The translations under genes and the position numbers were made by a program. Below the pieces are notes generated by a model, which did not search any database, was not told the DNA's origin, and saw only the letters and a program-made list of their open reading frames with translations. A stretch of DNA of 64,000 nt from Pseudomonas caspiana (GTDB taxonomy: Bacteria > Pseudomonadota > Gammaproteobacteria > Pseudomonadales > Pseudomonadaceae): positions 1-64,000 of the forward strand of contig NZ_LOHF01000021.1 in assembly GCF_002158995.1 (NCBI RefSeq). Direction: 5' to 3'. This document shows, in pieces, positions 1-8,567 of this stretch (the stretch's first letter is position 1; each line of letters begins with the position of its first letter).

Positions 1-22
1 CCAACAGATGCAGAGTTGTATG

Positions 23-811
23 TCAGCTCGCCGCTTTAAGCACAGACACCGGATAAATCGCCGTAAACGCCCCGTCGTCGACACTGATCGCCCGGCAATC
101 CACGCCGTAAACGTGGGCAAGGTTTTCCGGAGTCAATGTGTTGCGCGTCGGGCCGCTGCAGTGCACGTGGCCGTGATGCAGCATCAGCGTGTCGTCGGCA
201 TAACGGCTGGCCAGATTCATGTCGTGGAAGATCGCCAGCGTGACGATGTTTTCCTTGCGGGTATAGGCGCTGACCGCATCAAGAATCTGCAATTGATTGG
301 CCAGATCCAGTGCCGAAGTCGGCTCGTCGAGCAACAACAGGCGCGGGCTGCGCACCAGTGCCAGTGCCAGGGAAATCATCTGTCGCTCACCACCGGATAA
401 CTGCCCCGGCTGACATTCGGCAAAACGCTGCAAACCGAGCAGTTCGAGCATTTCACTGGCCTTGCGCTGGGCATCCTTGCCAGTTGCCCAACCGCGTGCG
501 CTGCCGTGCTGAGCGAGCAACAGCAGTTCGTAGGTGGACAGTCTCACGTCCAGGTGCGCCAGATCCTGAGCGACATAGCCGATCAATTTAGCCCGGATCG
601 CGGGAGATGAACTCAGCAGGTCGATACCGTCGATGGTGGCTGAACCGTGAGCCTTGGTCAGCCCGCACAGGCCTTTCATGAACGTTGATTTGCCGGCGCC
701 GTTGGCACCCAGCAGTGCCAGCGTACGACCTGCTTCGGCTTTTACGGCGAGCCCGTCGAGGATGGTCCTGCCGTGGATCGTGACGCGATAGTCAGCAGTA
801 GCGAAGCTCAT
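23..811 (-). CDS. Iron-siderophore-type ABC transporter ATP-binding protein
   Basis: This is the cytoplasmic ATPase that powers import through the FecCD-type permease encoded just upstream. The 262-residue protein has a Walker A motif (GANGAGKST, about residues 34-42), the ABC signature LSGGERQ and a Walker B motif followed by the D-loop (LLLLDEPTSALD). Its length and layout match the FepC/FecE/BtuD group. Its ATG overlaps the permease stop by 4 nt, so the two are translationally coupled. The three genes at 23-3048 form one minus-strand operon (binding protein, permease, ATPase). The family and operon are seen in the sequence; that the cargo is an iron chelate is inferred from family membership and the candidate Fur site upstream. 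Confidence 0.93.
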   Translation of the reverse strand: MSFATADYRVTIHGRTILDGLAVKAEAGRTLALLGANGAGKSTFMKGLCGLTKAHGSATIDGIDLLSSSPAIRAKLIGYVAQDLAHLDVRLSTYELLLLAQHGSARGWATGKDAQRKASEMLELLGLQRFAECQPGQLSGGERQMISLALALVRSPRLLLLDEPTSALDLANQLQILDAVSAYTRKENIVTLAIFHDMNLASRYADDTLMLHHGHVHCSGPTRNTLTPENLAHVYGVDCRAISVDDGAFTAIYPVSVLKAAS

Positions 812-1893
812 CGGGATGTCAGTCTCCGGTCGCGCAGGATAAGAATGATGAAGAACGGCAAACCGATGAGCGAGGTCACCATGCCGATGGGTAGCACGGC
901 GCCCGGCACGATCAACTTGCTGGCCAGCGAGGCGAGGGTGACGAAGATGATCCCGCAGGCAATCGTCACGCCGATGGTGAAGCGTTGATCTTCACCCACC
1001 AGCAGGCGAGCAACATGAGGCGCTACCAGACCGACAAAGCCGATGATGCCGACCACCGACGTCACAGCACCAGCGAGCAAGGCCGCCAGCATCAGCATCA
1101 CGGTGCGTATACGGCGCACCGGAATGCCTAACACCGCCGCCTGTTCGCCGAAGCTGCGCAATGCCGTCAGTGCCCAGGCTTGAACCAGCACCACGGGAAT
1201 CGCAATCGCCGCGATGATCGCGCACAGCGTGACCTTGTTCCAGGTCGCATGCAACAGCGAACCCATCAGCCAGAACACAATGCTTTGCAACTGGTCGACA
1301 CTGGCCACGTATTGCACCAGACCCAGCAGCGAGCTAAACACGAAGTGCACGGCGATGCCCAGCAGGGTGATCGCTTGCAAGCCGACATGGCCGCGGGTCA
1401 GCAGGAGGATGATGCCCACCGTCAGCAAAGAAAACAGAAAGGCATTGCCCGTCACCAGCAGGTCGGCACCAAACCCCGGCAAGGCATTGCCCAGGGAAAA
1501 GTTGAATGCCAGCGCCAGTGACGCGCCAAACCCTGCTGCCGAGGAGATCCCCAGCGTGAAAGGTTCGGCCAGCGGATTATCGAGTACCGTCTGCATCATC
1601 AACCCGGCCAGCGCCAGACAGGTGCCCGCGAGCACCGCCATCAGCGTCATGGGCATGCGCAGCTCCCACAGGATGACTCGCGTGCTGGCGTCGACGCTGT
1701 CGGGCTGCAACAACCCGCTCATGGCCTGGCCAAACGTTAGTGTCCCCGAGCCGACGATCAGGTCGGCAATGAAAGCCACCACCGCGATCACCAGGAGGCT
1801 GATCAGCAAGACCGTGCGTTTCCACACGGTGTGGGTGTAGCGAGTCTGATAGCTGCTGGCGTCAGATGAAGCGTTACCGATAGAGGTCGTCAT
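808..1893 (-). CDS. FecCD-family ABC permease
   Basis: This inner-membrane permease of 361 residues carries about ten hydrophobic segments, as expected for a BtuC/FecCD homodimeric importer channel. The N-terminus has a short polar stretch, then a first membrane helix at about residues 28-48. The family-typical segment GLVAPHVARLLVG near residue 290 forms part of the contact with the ATPase. It lies 9 bp downstream of the binding-protein stop and overlaps the ATPase start. It should move an iron-siderophore or related chelate from the periplasm to the cytoplasm. The exact ligand cannot be read from the sequence. Confidence 0.93.
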   Translation of the reverse strand: MTTSIGNASSDASSYQTRYTHTVWKRTVLLISLLVIAVVAFIADLIVGSGTLTFGQAMSGLLQPDSVDASTRVILWELRMPMTLMAVLAGTCLALAGLMMQTVLDNPLAEPFTLGISSAAGFGASLALAFNFSLGNALPGFGADLLVTGNAFLFSLLTVGIILLLTRGHVGLQAITLLGIAVHFVFSSLLGLVQYVASVDQLQSIVFWLMGSLLHATWNKVTLCAIIAAIAIPVVLVQAWALTALRSFGEQAAVLGIPVRRIRTVMLMLAALLAGAVTSVVGIIGFVGLVAPHVARLLVGEDQRFTIGVTIACGIIFVTLASLASKLIVPGAVLPIGMVTSLIGLPFFIILILRDRRLTSR

Positions 1894-1902
1894 GGTTGCG
1901 GG

Positions 1903-3048
1903 TCATTTACCGGTCGCTGGTGCAGGCGCGTACAGAATTGCAGGTACTGCCTTGATGCCGGTCAGGGCGAACAGCGCCTTGAGGCTGGCATCGGCGTCGA
2001 GCTGTTTGGCGCTGTCCGGGTAGAAAGCCTGACTCAGGTTTTCTACCGCCAGAATGTTCCAGCTGCTGGCGTAAAACTGGTGGTAAACGCCGTAGACGCG
2101 ACCGTTCTGGCTGGCCCTGAGCTGAGCAAAACCAGGGCGTTGTTCCAGCAGCTTCAACTGGCGCTGGATGGCGTCAAGCTTGACACTTTCACCGAAGCCA
2201 AATGGTGGCGAAACCGATGTGTTGCCCGGGAACTGGGTGCCGGTCATGACATACACATCAGGTTGCTTGCCCAGTACGGTTTCCAGCGTGACATCGCCAG
2301 TTGCGCCCGGCAGCAGTTGCGAACCCAGGTTCACCCCGCCGGCAGCCTGTACCAGCTTGCCCCAGTACACATCGCCATGGGTGAAGCAGCAGGCGGATGC
2401 GCCGCCCTGGCCCGCTTTGGCTTCAACGAATACCAAAGGCTTTTTGTTGCGCTCTTTGGTAATGGCTTCAACTTTTGCCAGTCGGGATTTGTAGAAATCG
2501 ATATAGGCTTTGGCTTCTTCTTCGCGGTTCAGTACCTGACCGAGCAAGGTCACAGTCTTCTGGCTATTGACCACCGGCTCCAGGTCGCTGTCGACGAACA
2601 GGACGGGAATCTTCAGTGCGGCCAGCTTCTGCGCTACGCCTGCGTTTTCCAGCGAAGCACGGGCGCGGGTCTGGAACACCAACAGGTCCGGGCGGGCTGC
2701 GACGACTGCTTCAAGGTTGAGATCACCGTCGTCACCGAACTTCATGTCGGTGGCCTGATTGGCGGTTTTCGGCCACTGGTTCTCGAAGACTTTCCAGGTG
2801 TTGGGATCGGAGCGCTTGATGATGTTGTTCCACGCAACGATACGCTGGAACGGATCGGCGCGGTCCAGCAGGGCGAGGGTGAACAGGTCACGGCCGTCCT
2901 GCAGAACGATGCGTTTGGGTTCGGCGGGGATTTCAACCTGGCGGTTGGCAACGTCGGTGACAGTGACTGGATAGGTGGTTGCGAAGGCCAGGGTCTGACC
3001 GGCTAGCAGCAGGCTGACACCGGCTGCGAGATGTTTGAACAGGCGCAT
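1903..3048 (-). CDS. Periplasmic iron-chelate-type ABC substrate-binding protein
   Basis: This is the secreted binding protein of the importer. A signal peptide is clear if translation starts at 3048 (MRLFKHLAAGVSLLLAG, cleavage near ...LAFA). An in-frame ATG at 3060 and a longer frame to 3096 add only non-signal residues, and no strong Shine-Dalgarno decides between them. The mature part follows the type III periplasmic-binding-protein plan (two lobes joined by a helix), with the family opening of a TVTDVANRQVEIP strand followed by a conserved RIV segment. Its size (about 380 residues) is slightly above the FepB/FecB norm. A CC pair in the middle (ASACCF) is unusual. The ligand is unknown. 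Confidence 0.85.
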   Translation of the reverse strand: MRLFKHLAAGVSLLLAGQTLAFATTYPVTVTDVANRQVEIPAEPKRIVLQDGRDLFTLALLDRADPFQRIVAWNNIIKRSDPNTWKVFENQWPKTANQATDMKFGDDGDLNLEAVVAARPDLLVFQTRARASLENAGVAQKLAALKIPVLFVDSDLEPVVNSQKTVTLLGQVLNREEEAKAYIDFYKSRLAKVEAITKERNKKPLVFVEAKAGQGGASACCFTHGDVYWGKLVQAAGGVNLGSQLLPGATGDVTLETVLGKQPDVYVMTGTQFPGNTSVSPPFGFGESVKLDAIQRQLKLLEQRPGFAQLRASQNGRVYGVYHQFYASSWNILAVENLSQAFYPDSAKQLDADASLKALFALTGIKAVPAILYAPAPATGK

Positions 3049-3131
3049 TGAATTACCCATACCGAGAGGTGAGGACGAATCGGCCGCAGGCAGCACGACA
3101 TATCCGCCGTAAAAAAGTGCGCACAGGGTAA

Positions 3132-3150
3132 CGGAATTGTTCTCATTCGT
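3132..3150. promoter_or_regulatory. Candidate Fur box upstream of the siderophore ABC operon
   Basis: The segment CGGAATTGTTCTCATTCGT lies about 84 bp upstream of the binding-protein start. It shares the core TTCTCATT and the AAT of the left half with the 19-bp Fur consensus (GATAATGATTCTCATT-like sites in Pseudomonas), about 11 of 19 positions. This would place the operon under iron repression. It was matched by eye only, and the left half is weak. Confidence 0.4.
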
Positions 3151-3244
3151 CAGGTTTTAGCATTCACACCGGGCAAGGTGCCTCTGACAATTTGAAATGT
3201 CATTGTGAGAGCCGAGATTGGCCTGGGGATTGAATTGCATTTTC

Positions 3245-3317
3245 TGTAGGAGCTGCCGAAGGCTGCGAAGCATTTCTCCTGATTACGCCGCGATCGCAGC
3301 CTTCGGCAGCTCCTACA
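3245..3317. repeat. REP-type paired hairpin (GTAGGAGCTGCCGAAGG family)
   Basis: Two inverted arms of TGTAGGAGCTGCCGAAGGCTGCGA face each other across a short spacer, so the transcript would fold into one long stem. The same arm recurs at 44182-44251, 47732-47804 and 61059-61132. It lies downstream of the chemoreceptor gene and upstream of the ABC operon, and may act as a transcription or mRNA-stability boundary. It is a typical Pseudomonas REP doublet. Confidence 0.85.
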
Positions 3318-3366
3318 ACATCAATATCTGGGTTTCAGGCAATTTGGTTAGCCTGCAGCCCTTCAA

Positions 3367-5163
3367 TCACTCTGCCAACAACACCGCCGCATCAAAGCCC
3401 ATCCGCAGGTTGCCCCAATGGCGACCGTCGAAGAAGAACGGCACATCGATCTCGGTCATGATTTCACCGGTGTCGCGCAGGTAAGTCTGGAGCAGGAAAC
3501 GCTGCGTGTTGCCCGCCGCGCGCAGGCCGATCGGGTCGGAGAACATGCGTTTGTTGCGGCACACCGGCAGGTCGATCGCGCGATCGCCGGTCGGTTGTTT
3601 CGATACCCAGCTGTTGTTCACCGGGCAATAGCCTTTGCTGTCGACGATAAACGATACCTTGCCGCCTTTTGTACCCTTGGTCAGCTTGTCGCATTCTTCC
3701 TGGCAGACCTGGGCGAAGCGTTCGGTGTAGCTGGTCAGGTACTGTTTGGGGTCGGTACCGGGGATCAGTTTGTAATTTTGATCGAACAGATTCAGTCCGC
3801 TGCGGTGCAGTTCGGCGAGGCGCTCCTGCAGAATGTCGCGGCAGTGGCTGGCGCGGGTAATGGCTGCGTCCAGCGCGCCATGCCCCAGGACAAACTTGCC
3901 AAGCATGGTTTGCACGCGCTCGGCGACTCCTGAGAGGTCGCGGGTCGCAGTTGCCGAGTGCTGCATGCGCTGATCAATGGACTGGCTGTCGGCATAAATC
4001 TGGGTGACCCGATCGTTGATGCCGTTGTTGCTTTCAGCGAACTGCAGGATGTGTTCGGCAATGTCGGCGAGCTTGCCATTGGTGGACTCAAAGTCGCCGA
4101 TCATGCTTTCGAAGTGGCCGGAAGCGCGCTCGACGACTTTTTGCGTTTCACGTGCGCTGTGGCTGATTTGCGTGGTCTGCTCGTGAGTAGAGCTGACTTC
4201 CCTGAGCATCGCATCGATGTTTTGTGAAATGTCGTCGGTGGCCTTGCTGACGTTCTGCGCCAGCGTGCGGACTTCGTCAGCCACCACCGCGAAGCCTCGG
4301 CCGCTTTCCCCGGCGCGCGCCGCTTCGATGGCAGCATTGAGCGCCAGCAGGTTGGTTTGCGAGGAAATCTGCTGGATCAGACCCACGATGGATTTGATGC
4401 TCGACGAGCGCTGATTGAGCGCCGAGACCAGCGTGCCGAATTCGTTGAGGCTGGAGGAGATTTCGCTGATGTTGCCGGTCACTTCCAGAAGCTCGGCATA
4501 GGAGTCGCGTGCCATGCTCAGGTTTTGCGCGGTGGTGCTGGAAATGCCTTGGGTTTGCTGGGAAACCTCTTGAATGTTACCCACGGCCATATTGCTCTGG
4601 TCCATCACTTCCTTGGCGAAGCGTGCCTGATGGGTGGCGCTGTCGCTGGAGTCGCTGATGTTCTTCAGGGAGCGTGCCGATTCAACAGCGATGTGCACGG
4701 TCAGGGCTTGTACGTTGCTGATGATTTCCCGTTGTTTACCCAGAAACCGGTTGCAGGTGCTGGCCAGTACGCGGATCTCGTCGTGGGTCAGTAACGGCAA
4801 GTCTTTGGACAGGTCGCCTTCACCATTGGCAATCTCCGCCAGGGCGTTGGTCATGTGCGTAACCGGGCGAACGATCAGATGGCGAAAATACCAGACCAGA
4901 AAGCTGACCATGAACAGCGTAAACAGCGTGCTGAACAAAATGGCGTTGCTAAGCCCGTTCAGGCTGCCTTCAATCTGGCCGAGCAGGGCAGTATCCAGTT
5001 GTGCGCCACGCAATTGCTGAACGATGTCGGCACGAATGCTCAAGGCGATCCAGTACAGCAACGCACTGACGGCAACCAGCAGAAAAAGGCTTGAGAGCTT
5101 TTTAGTCAGCGAATCGAAAAACTGCATTTCGATGGATTCATACAATGCCTTGAACATCCGCAT
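3367..5163 (-). CDS. Methyl-accepting chemotaxis protein with extra C-terminal domain
   Basis: This is a chemoreceptor of 598 residues. Two membrane helices (about residues 22-46 and 72-96) enclose only a very short periplasmic loop, followed by HAMP (about 96-148) and the signalling hairpin (about 190-430; family segment GRGFAVVADEVRTLAQ near the tip). A C-terminal domain of about 150 residues then lies on the cytoplasmic side, with five cysteines (two in CQEEC, then GYCP, PVC and others) and the ending WGNLRMGFDA, which recalls Cache/PAS-type folds. The usual periplasmic ligand domain is absent, so sensing is probably by the C-terminal domain. The start is supported by AGGAG 8 nt upstream of the ATG. 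The ligand is unknown. Confidence 0.92.
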   Translation of the reverse strand: MRMFKALYESIEMQFFDSLTKKLSSLFLLVAVSALLYWIALSIRADIVQQLRGAQLDTALLGQIEGSLNGLSNAILFSTLFTLFMVSFLVWYFRHLIVRPVTHMTNALAEIANGEGDLSKDLPLLTHDEIRVLASTCNRFLGKQREIISNVQALTVHIAVESARSLKNISDSSDSATHQARFAKEVMDQSNMAVGNIQEVSQQTQGISSTTAQNLSMARDSYAELLEVTGNISEISSSLNEFGTLVSALNQRSSSIKSIVGLIQQISSQTNLLALNAAIEAARAGESGRGFAVVADEVRTLAQNVSKATDDISQNIDAMLREVSSTHEQTTQISHSARETQKVVERASGHFESMIGDFESTNGKLADIAEHILQFAESNNGINDRVTQIYADSQSIDQRMQHSATATRDLSGVAERVQTMLGKFVLGHGALDAAITRASHCRDILQERLAELHRSGLNLFDQNYKLIPGTDPKQYLTSYTERFAQVCQEECDKLTKGTKGGKVSFIVDSKGYCPVNNSWVSKQPTGDRAIDLPVCRNKRMFSDPIGLRAAGNTQRFLLQTYLRDTGEIMTEIDVPFFFDGRHWGNLRMGFDAAVLLAE

Positions 5164-5299
5164 GCCGCTGCTCCTAGAGGTATTTATTTATTCTTTGATA
5201 GGTAATCGTCGACCGCAGACGGCAAAGCTTTAACCTGACCTGTCGCCCCATACTGCAAAGAGGCCCGATCACGCACATTCATCGGTCTGATCGATGTTC

Positions 5300-7021
5300 T
5301 TATATCTGCACGGTAATCTTGCTTGCTACACGGTTACGGCCTGATGCCTTTGCGTAGTACAGCTGTTGATCAGCGCGTTTTATCAGTGCAGTTGTATTGG
5401 CATCTGCGGAGTCGGCCAGGCCAATACCGATGCTCACGGTCACTTGCCCAACCAGATCAAAGGTCGCATCGGCAACGGCTTTGCGAATCCGCTCGGCAAC
5501 AACTTCCGGGCTTTCCGCGCCTTCTGGCTCCAGCAACAGAACGGCGAACTCTTCACCGCCATAGCGAGCCACAAAGTCAGTGGAGCGGACGTTTTCCTGA
5601 ATCAACTGAGCCAGTTGGTGCAGCACGTCGTCGCCGGTGGCATGGCCGTAGGTGTCGTTGACGTGTTTGAAGTGGTCAGCATCAATGAACAACAGGGCGA
5701 AGGGTCGACCGGAACGCTCAAACAGTTGATTGCATTCGGCGAGCTTTTCATCGAAACGGCGGCGGTTGTAGACCCCGGTCAAAGCGTCATGGGTCGCCAT
5801 TTTCAACAGGTCGGCATTGGCTTGGGTGAGGGCGGCGGTCCGCTGCTCGACAGTCGCTTCAAGGGACGCATTGGTGTCCTGCAGTTCGCGTTCCTTGTCC
5901 AGCAACGACTCGGTCATGCTCTGGATGGACTGGCCTAGCTGGGCGATCTCCCGTACCGAATGCACCTGTGGAAAGTCGGCGCCGGGCTGTTTTGCTTGAA
6001 CCTGTTTAGCGGCCTTGGCCAGTTGCTCAATGGGGCGGCTCATGTACTGCGCCAGGTAATAAGCCACCAGACCAAATGCCAGCGCTGCGGCGACCCCCAG
6101 TATCAACAGCTTATAAAGCAGAATCCGCGCAGGCTGTAGCGCCGTCTCAAGAGGCTGGCGAACCACGATGTACCAGGACAGTTTGGCTGACTGAGGCGTC
6201 GGCACCTTCAATATGCTGGACAGGTAGTCAGCGTCTTCTGACCATTCTGGTGCGTCAGCGGCTTTCTGATTAGGGGAGGGTTGCTGTGCGGCGAGCAGTT
6301 CGGGGCGCATTTGCCCGACCATCTGTTGTGGATACAGCACCGCACCATCGCCATTGATGATCATGACCTCAAGGTCAGCAGTCACGCCTTCACGCAGAAT
6401 GGCCGACTCGACAATCCGGGTCATCCAGTTCCAGTGCACATGGGCGCTCAACACCCCGACCACCGTTCCGTCGGTAGTGCGTATCGGTGCAGCGAAGTCG
6501 ATGAAGCGCAGCAGTTCACCACTGGCATTGGCAGGCAGGAGTTTGGCCAGCAACACCGCTTCGTGCGGGTCGCCGGTGTACGGTCCCTGTAGTCCGGCTT
6601 TGAACCAGGGACGCTCCAGCACGGATTGATTGACCAGCAGGCCTTGCACCGCTTGGCGAACTTTGCCTTGGGTGTCAGCAACCCCCATCCAGGCGTACTC
6701 GGAGTGGGACTGGGTGCGCAGTTCCATCGAGGGCAAGATATCCGGGTCATCCAGGTTGCCGCGCACCAGATGTGGCTCACGGCTGAGCAGGAAGATCTCC
6801 AGTTGACGCTCACGCAACTGGGTTCCCAGCATTGTAGAGGCTGACTTGGCGGTGCTCAGCAGCGCGTTGCCACTGGCCTGTTTGATTTGTTCGGTAGCGA
6901 TATGCCCGACATAGAAACCCACGCTCAGCAGGGCGAGCAGCGACAGTCCGGCGAACCAGAGTGTCAGGTGGCTGCGCAGGCTGGCTATAATCATGGGTGA
7001 TATCTGGCTATATGGAATCAC
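5300..7021 (-). CDS. Cache-HAMP-GGDEF diguanylate cyclase
   Basis: This membrane enzyme makes c-di-GMP from two GTP. Order: membrane helix about 13-36; periplasmic double-Cache-like sensor about 45-290; second membrane helix about 300-322; HAMP about 325-380; short coiled coil; GGDEF domain about 410-570. The active site reads GGEEF. The inhibitory site RSTD lies five residues before it, so product inhibition should work. The longest frame begins with GTG at 7021 (weak GGGA upstream); an ATG at 6994 is an equally plausible start. There is no EAL domain. It lies 10-12 kb from a c-di-GMP-responsive glycosyltransferase candidate (17563-19677), but a functional link is only a guess. Confidence 0.92.
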   Translation of the reverse strand: MIPYSQISPMIIASLRSHLTLWFAGLSLLALLSVGFYVGHIATEQIKQASGNALLSTAKSASTMLGTQLRERQLEIFLLSREPHLVRGNLDDPDILPSMELRTQSHSEYAWMGVADTQGKVRQAVQGLLVNQSVLERPWFKAGLQGPYTGDPHEAVLLAKLLPANASGELLRFIDFAAPIRTTDGTVVGVLSAHVHWNWMTRIVESAILREGVTADLEVMIINGDGAVLYPQQMVGQMRPELLAAQQPSPNQKAADAPEWSEDADYLSSILKVPTPQSAKLSWYIVVRQPLETALQPARILLYKLLILGVAAALAFGLVAYYLAQYMSRPIEQLAKAAKQVQAKQPGADFPQVHSVREIAQLGQSIQSMTESLLDKERELQDTNASLEATVEQRTAALTQANADLLKMATHDALTGVYNRRRFDEKLAECNQLFERSGRPFALLFIDADHFKHVNDTYGHATGDDVLHQLAQLIQENVRSTDFVARYGGEEFAVLLLEPEGAESPEVVAERIRKAVADATFDLVGQVTVSIGIGLADSADANTTALIKRADQQLYYAKASGRNRVASKITVQI

Positions 7022-7091
7022 GGCATGTTATTCCCAAGTCGGATCAGCCGCTAGTAGCGCGTGAACAACGTGCCAGTCATTTATGGCAACA

Positions 7092-7520
7092 CTAGAGAGT
7101 GTTGCTCTCCAGGTATTCCTGTAACCGATGCTGGAAATGCTTAATAGCTGACGTATTCGCCAGAAAAGCCTCTATCGTGGTAACCGCCCAGCGCTGGCCT
7201 TCATTGCCGAAGCTGATGTTGGCGAAGGTTGCGGGCGGAACCTGTGCCACGAAGAACCAGGTATCGAGGCCGCCCATCCCCTGGCCCGGATACACTTGGG
7301 TCCAGACAACAGTGTCGGGGCTGATGGTCAACCCAAACTCTTCCCAGGTCTCGCGTAAAGCGCACTCCAGCGGCGTCTCTTTTCCCTCGCGGCCTCCGCC
7401 AGGAAGGTCCCATAAACCGGGCCATGGAATAGAAGGTTTGTCATCGCGCAGATAGCTCAGCAGCATGCCTTCGCAAAGAAGCGCGATCTTGGCGCCTGAA
7501 AACGGAGCAACGCTGGGCAT
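7092..7520 (-). CDS. Nudix hydrolase
   Basis: This small cytoplasmic hydrolase acts on nucleoside-diphosphate-linked compounds. The complete Nudix box is present (GGREGKETPLECALRETWEE followed by FGL, about residues 44-66), with the metal-binding REx2EE core. Start chosen at the ATG at 7520 because AGGTG lies 6 nt upstream; a GTG at 7529 would use part of that ribosome site. The protein is about 142 residues, normal for the family. It is transcribed alone, and the substrate cannot be told. The first strand runs into KIALL, consistent with a MutT-like sanitising or ADP-sugar enzyme. Confidence 0.9.
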   Translation of the reverse strand: MPSVAPFSGAKIALLCEGMLLSYLRDDKPSIPWPGLWDLPGGGREGKETPLECALRETWEEFGLTISPDTVVWTQVYPGQGMGGLDTWFFVAQVPPATFANISFGNEGQRWAVTTIEAFLANTSAIKHFQHRLQEYLESNTL

Positions 7521-8003
7521 GTGTGTCACCTGTCGCAGAAGAGGGAATAGGACCGTATTGCTCGGGTCGAGTTGAAAAAATAATCGATAATCGCACGCTT
7601 TTGAATTCCCGGAATGGCTCTGCCAATAAAGATTTATTGATGGTTTTCGGCGAATTTATATTTCATTAGGGCTAGTTTCGAAGGATATAAACGACTTTAG
7701 ATGCCAGAGGCTCAGGCTTGGCGGCAAATAATCGGTGCTATTGGATATTGACCGAATTAACCAGTTAGTATATTTTCCATGTCATAAACCTTGGCCAGCA
7801 GTGCCTCGGAACAATAAAAACAATGGAGACACCCCCATGCGGCCGCAATTGCACGTTCTCGATTCCTTCCCCTGTGCCCGACCAATGACCCGGCAGGCTA
7901 TGCCCAGCGGCATTTGCATGCGCGCGCGTCACCACGATTCGGACCAGTAAGGGCCAAGTCAGATTAGTCGAGCCGGATTTTGGGTCTCTGCGAGGCAACA
8001 ATA
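7521..8003. other. Intergenic region between divergent nudix and TRAP genes
   Basis: This is about 480 bp of AT-richer DNA with no convincing gene. It must carry the promoters of the Nudix gene (minus) and the TRAP operon (plus). I looked for a -24/-12 sigma-54 site near 7716-7745 and did not find a convincing one. A GAGG lies 9 nt before the TRAP small-permease ATG. Confidence 0.6.
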
Positions 8004-8567
8004 ATGAAAAGAATAGTCGGCCTGTATTTCAAGCTGCTGAAGTTACTGATCGTGCTGTGCATGATTGCCATGCTCGTCCTGGTGTTCGGCAATGTGGTGC
8101 TGCGCTACGCCTTCAACTCGGGTATCAGCGTGTCGGAAGAGCTGTCGCGCTGGCTGTTTGTCTGGATGATCTTCCTCGGTTCATTGGTGGCGCTCAAAGA
8201 GCGCGCGCACATGGGTTTCGACAGCCTTGTGCGGCGCTTGCCGGCGGGCGGCAAACGGTTCTGTCTGGTGGTCGGCCATGTGCTGATGCTCTACATCTGC
8301 TGGTTGGTATTCAGTGGCAGCTGGCAACAAGCGGTCATCAACCTGGACGTGGTCGCGCCTGCATCGGGTCTGTCCATGGCGCTGTTCTACGCTGCGGGGC
8401 TGGTGTTTGGTGCCAGTGCTGCGGCGATTCTTCTTTATGAGCTGTATCTGGTGCTGACCGGCAAACTGGCGGATGACGAGTTGGTCATGGTCACCGATAG
8501 CGACGCCGCGGAAGAAATCAAACATATCCAGAATCAGCAATCGACCACCGGGAGAACTCATCCATGA
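8004..8567 (+). CDS. TRAP transporter small permease (DctQ family)
   Basis: This is the four-helix inner-membrane subunit of a tripartite ATP-independent periplasmic transporter. About 187 residues, with hydrophobic helices near 10-35, 45-68, 90-110 and 130-155. The conserved segment ISVSEELSRWLFVWMIFLG sits in helix two, as in DctQ proteins. The ATG at 8004 is chosen over a longer TTG frame because GAGG precedes it. The stop overlaps the large-permease start by 4 nt. Together with the next two genes it makes a complete system driven by a sodium or proton gradient. Confidence 0.93.
   Translation: MKRIVGLYFKLLKLLIVLCMIAMLVLVFGNVVLRYAFNSGISVSEELSRWLFVWMIFLGSLVALKERAHMGFDSLVRRLPAGGKRFCLVVGHVLMLYICWLVFSGSWQQAVINLDVVAPASGLSMALFYAAGLVFGASAAAILLYELYLVLTGKLADDELVMVTDSDAAEEIKHIQNQQSTTGRTHP

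Noticed and set aside
7700..7760. Sigma-54 promoter for the TRAP operon
   Set aside because: No correctly spaced GG-N10-GC pair with flanking TGGC and TTGC was found.
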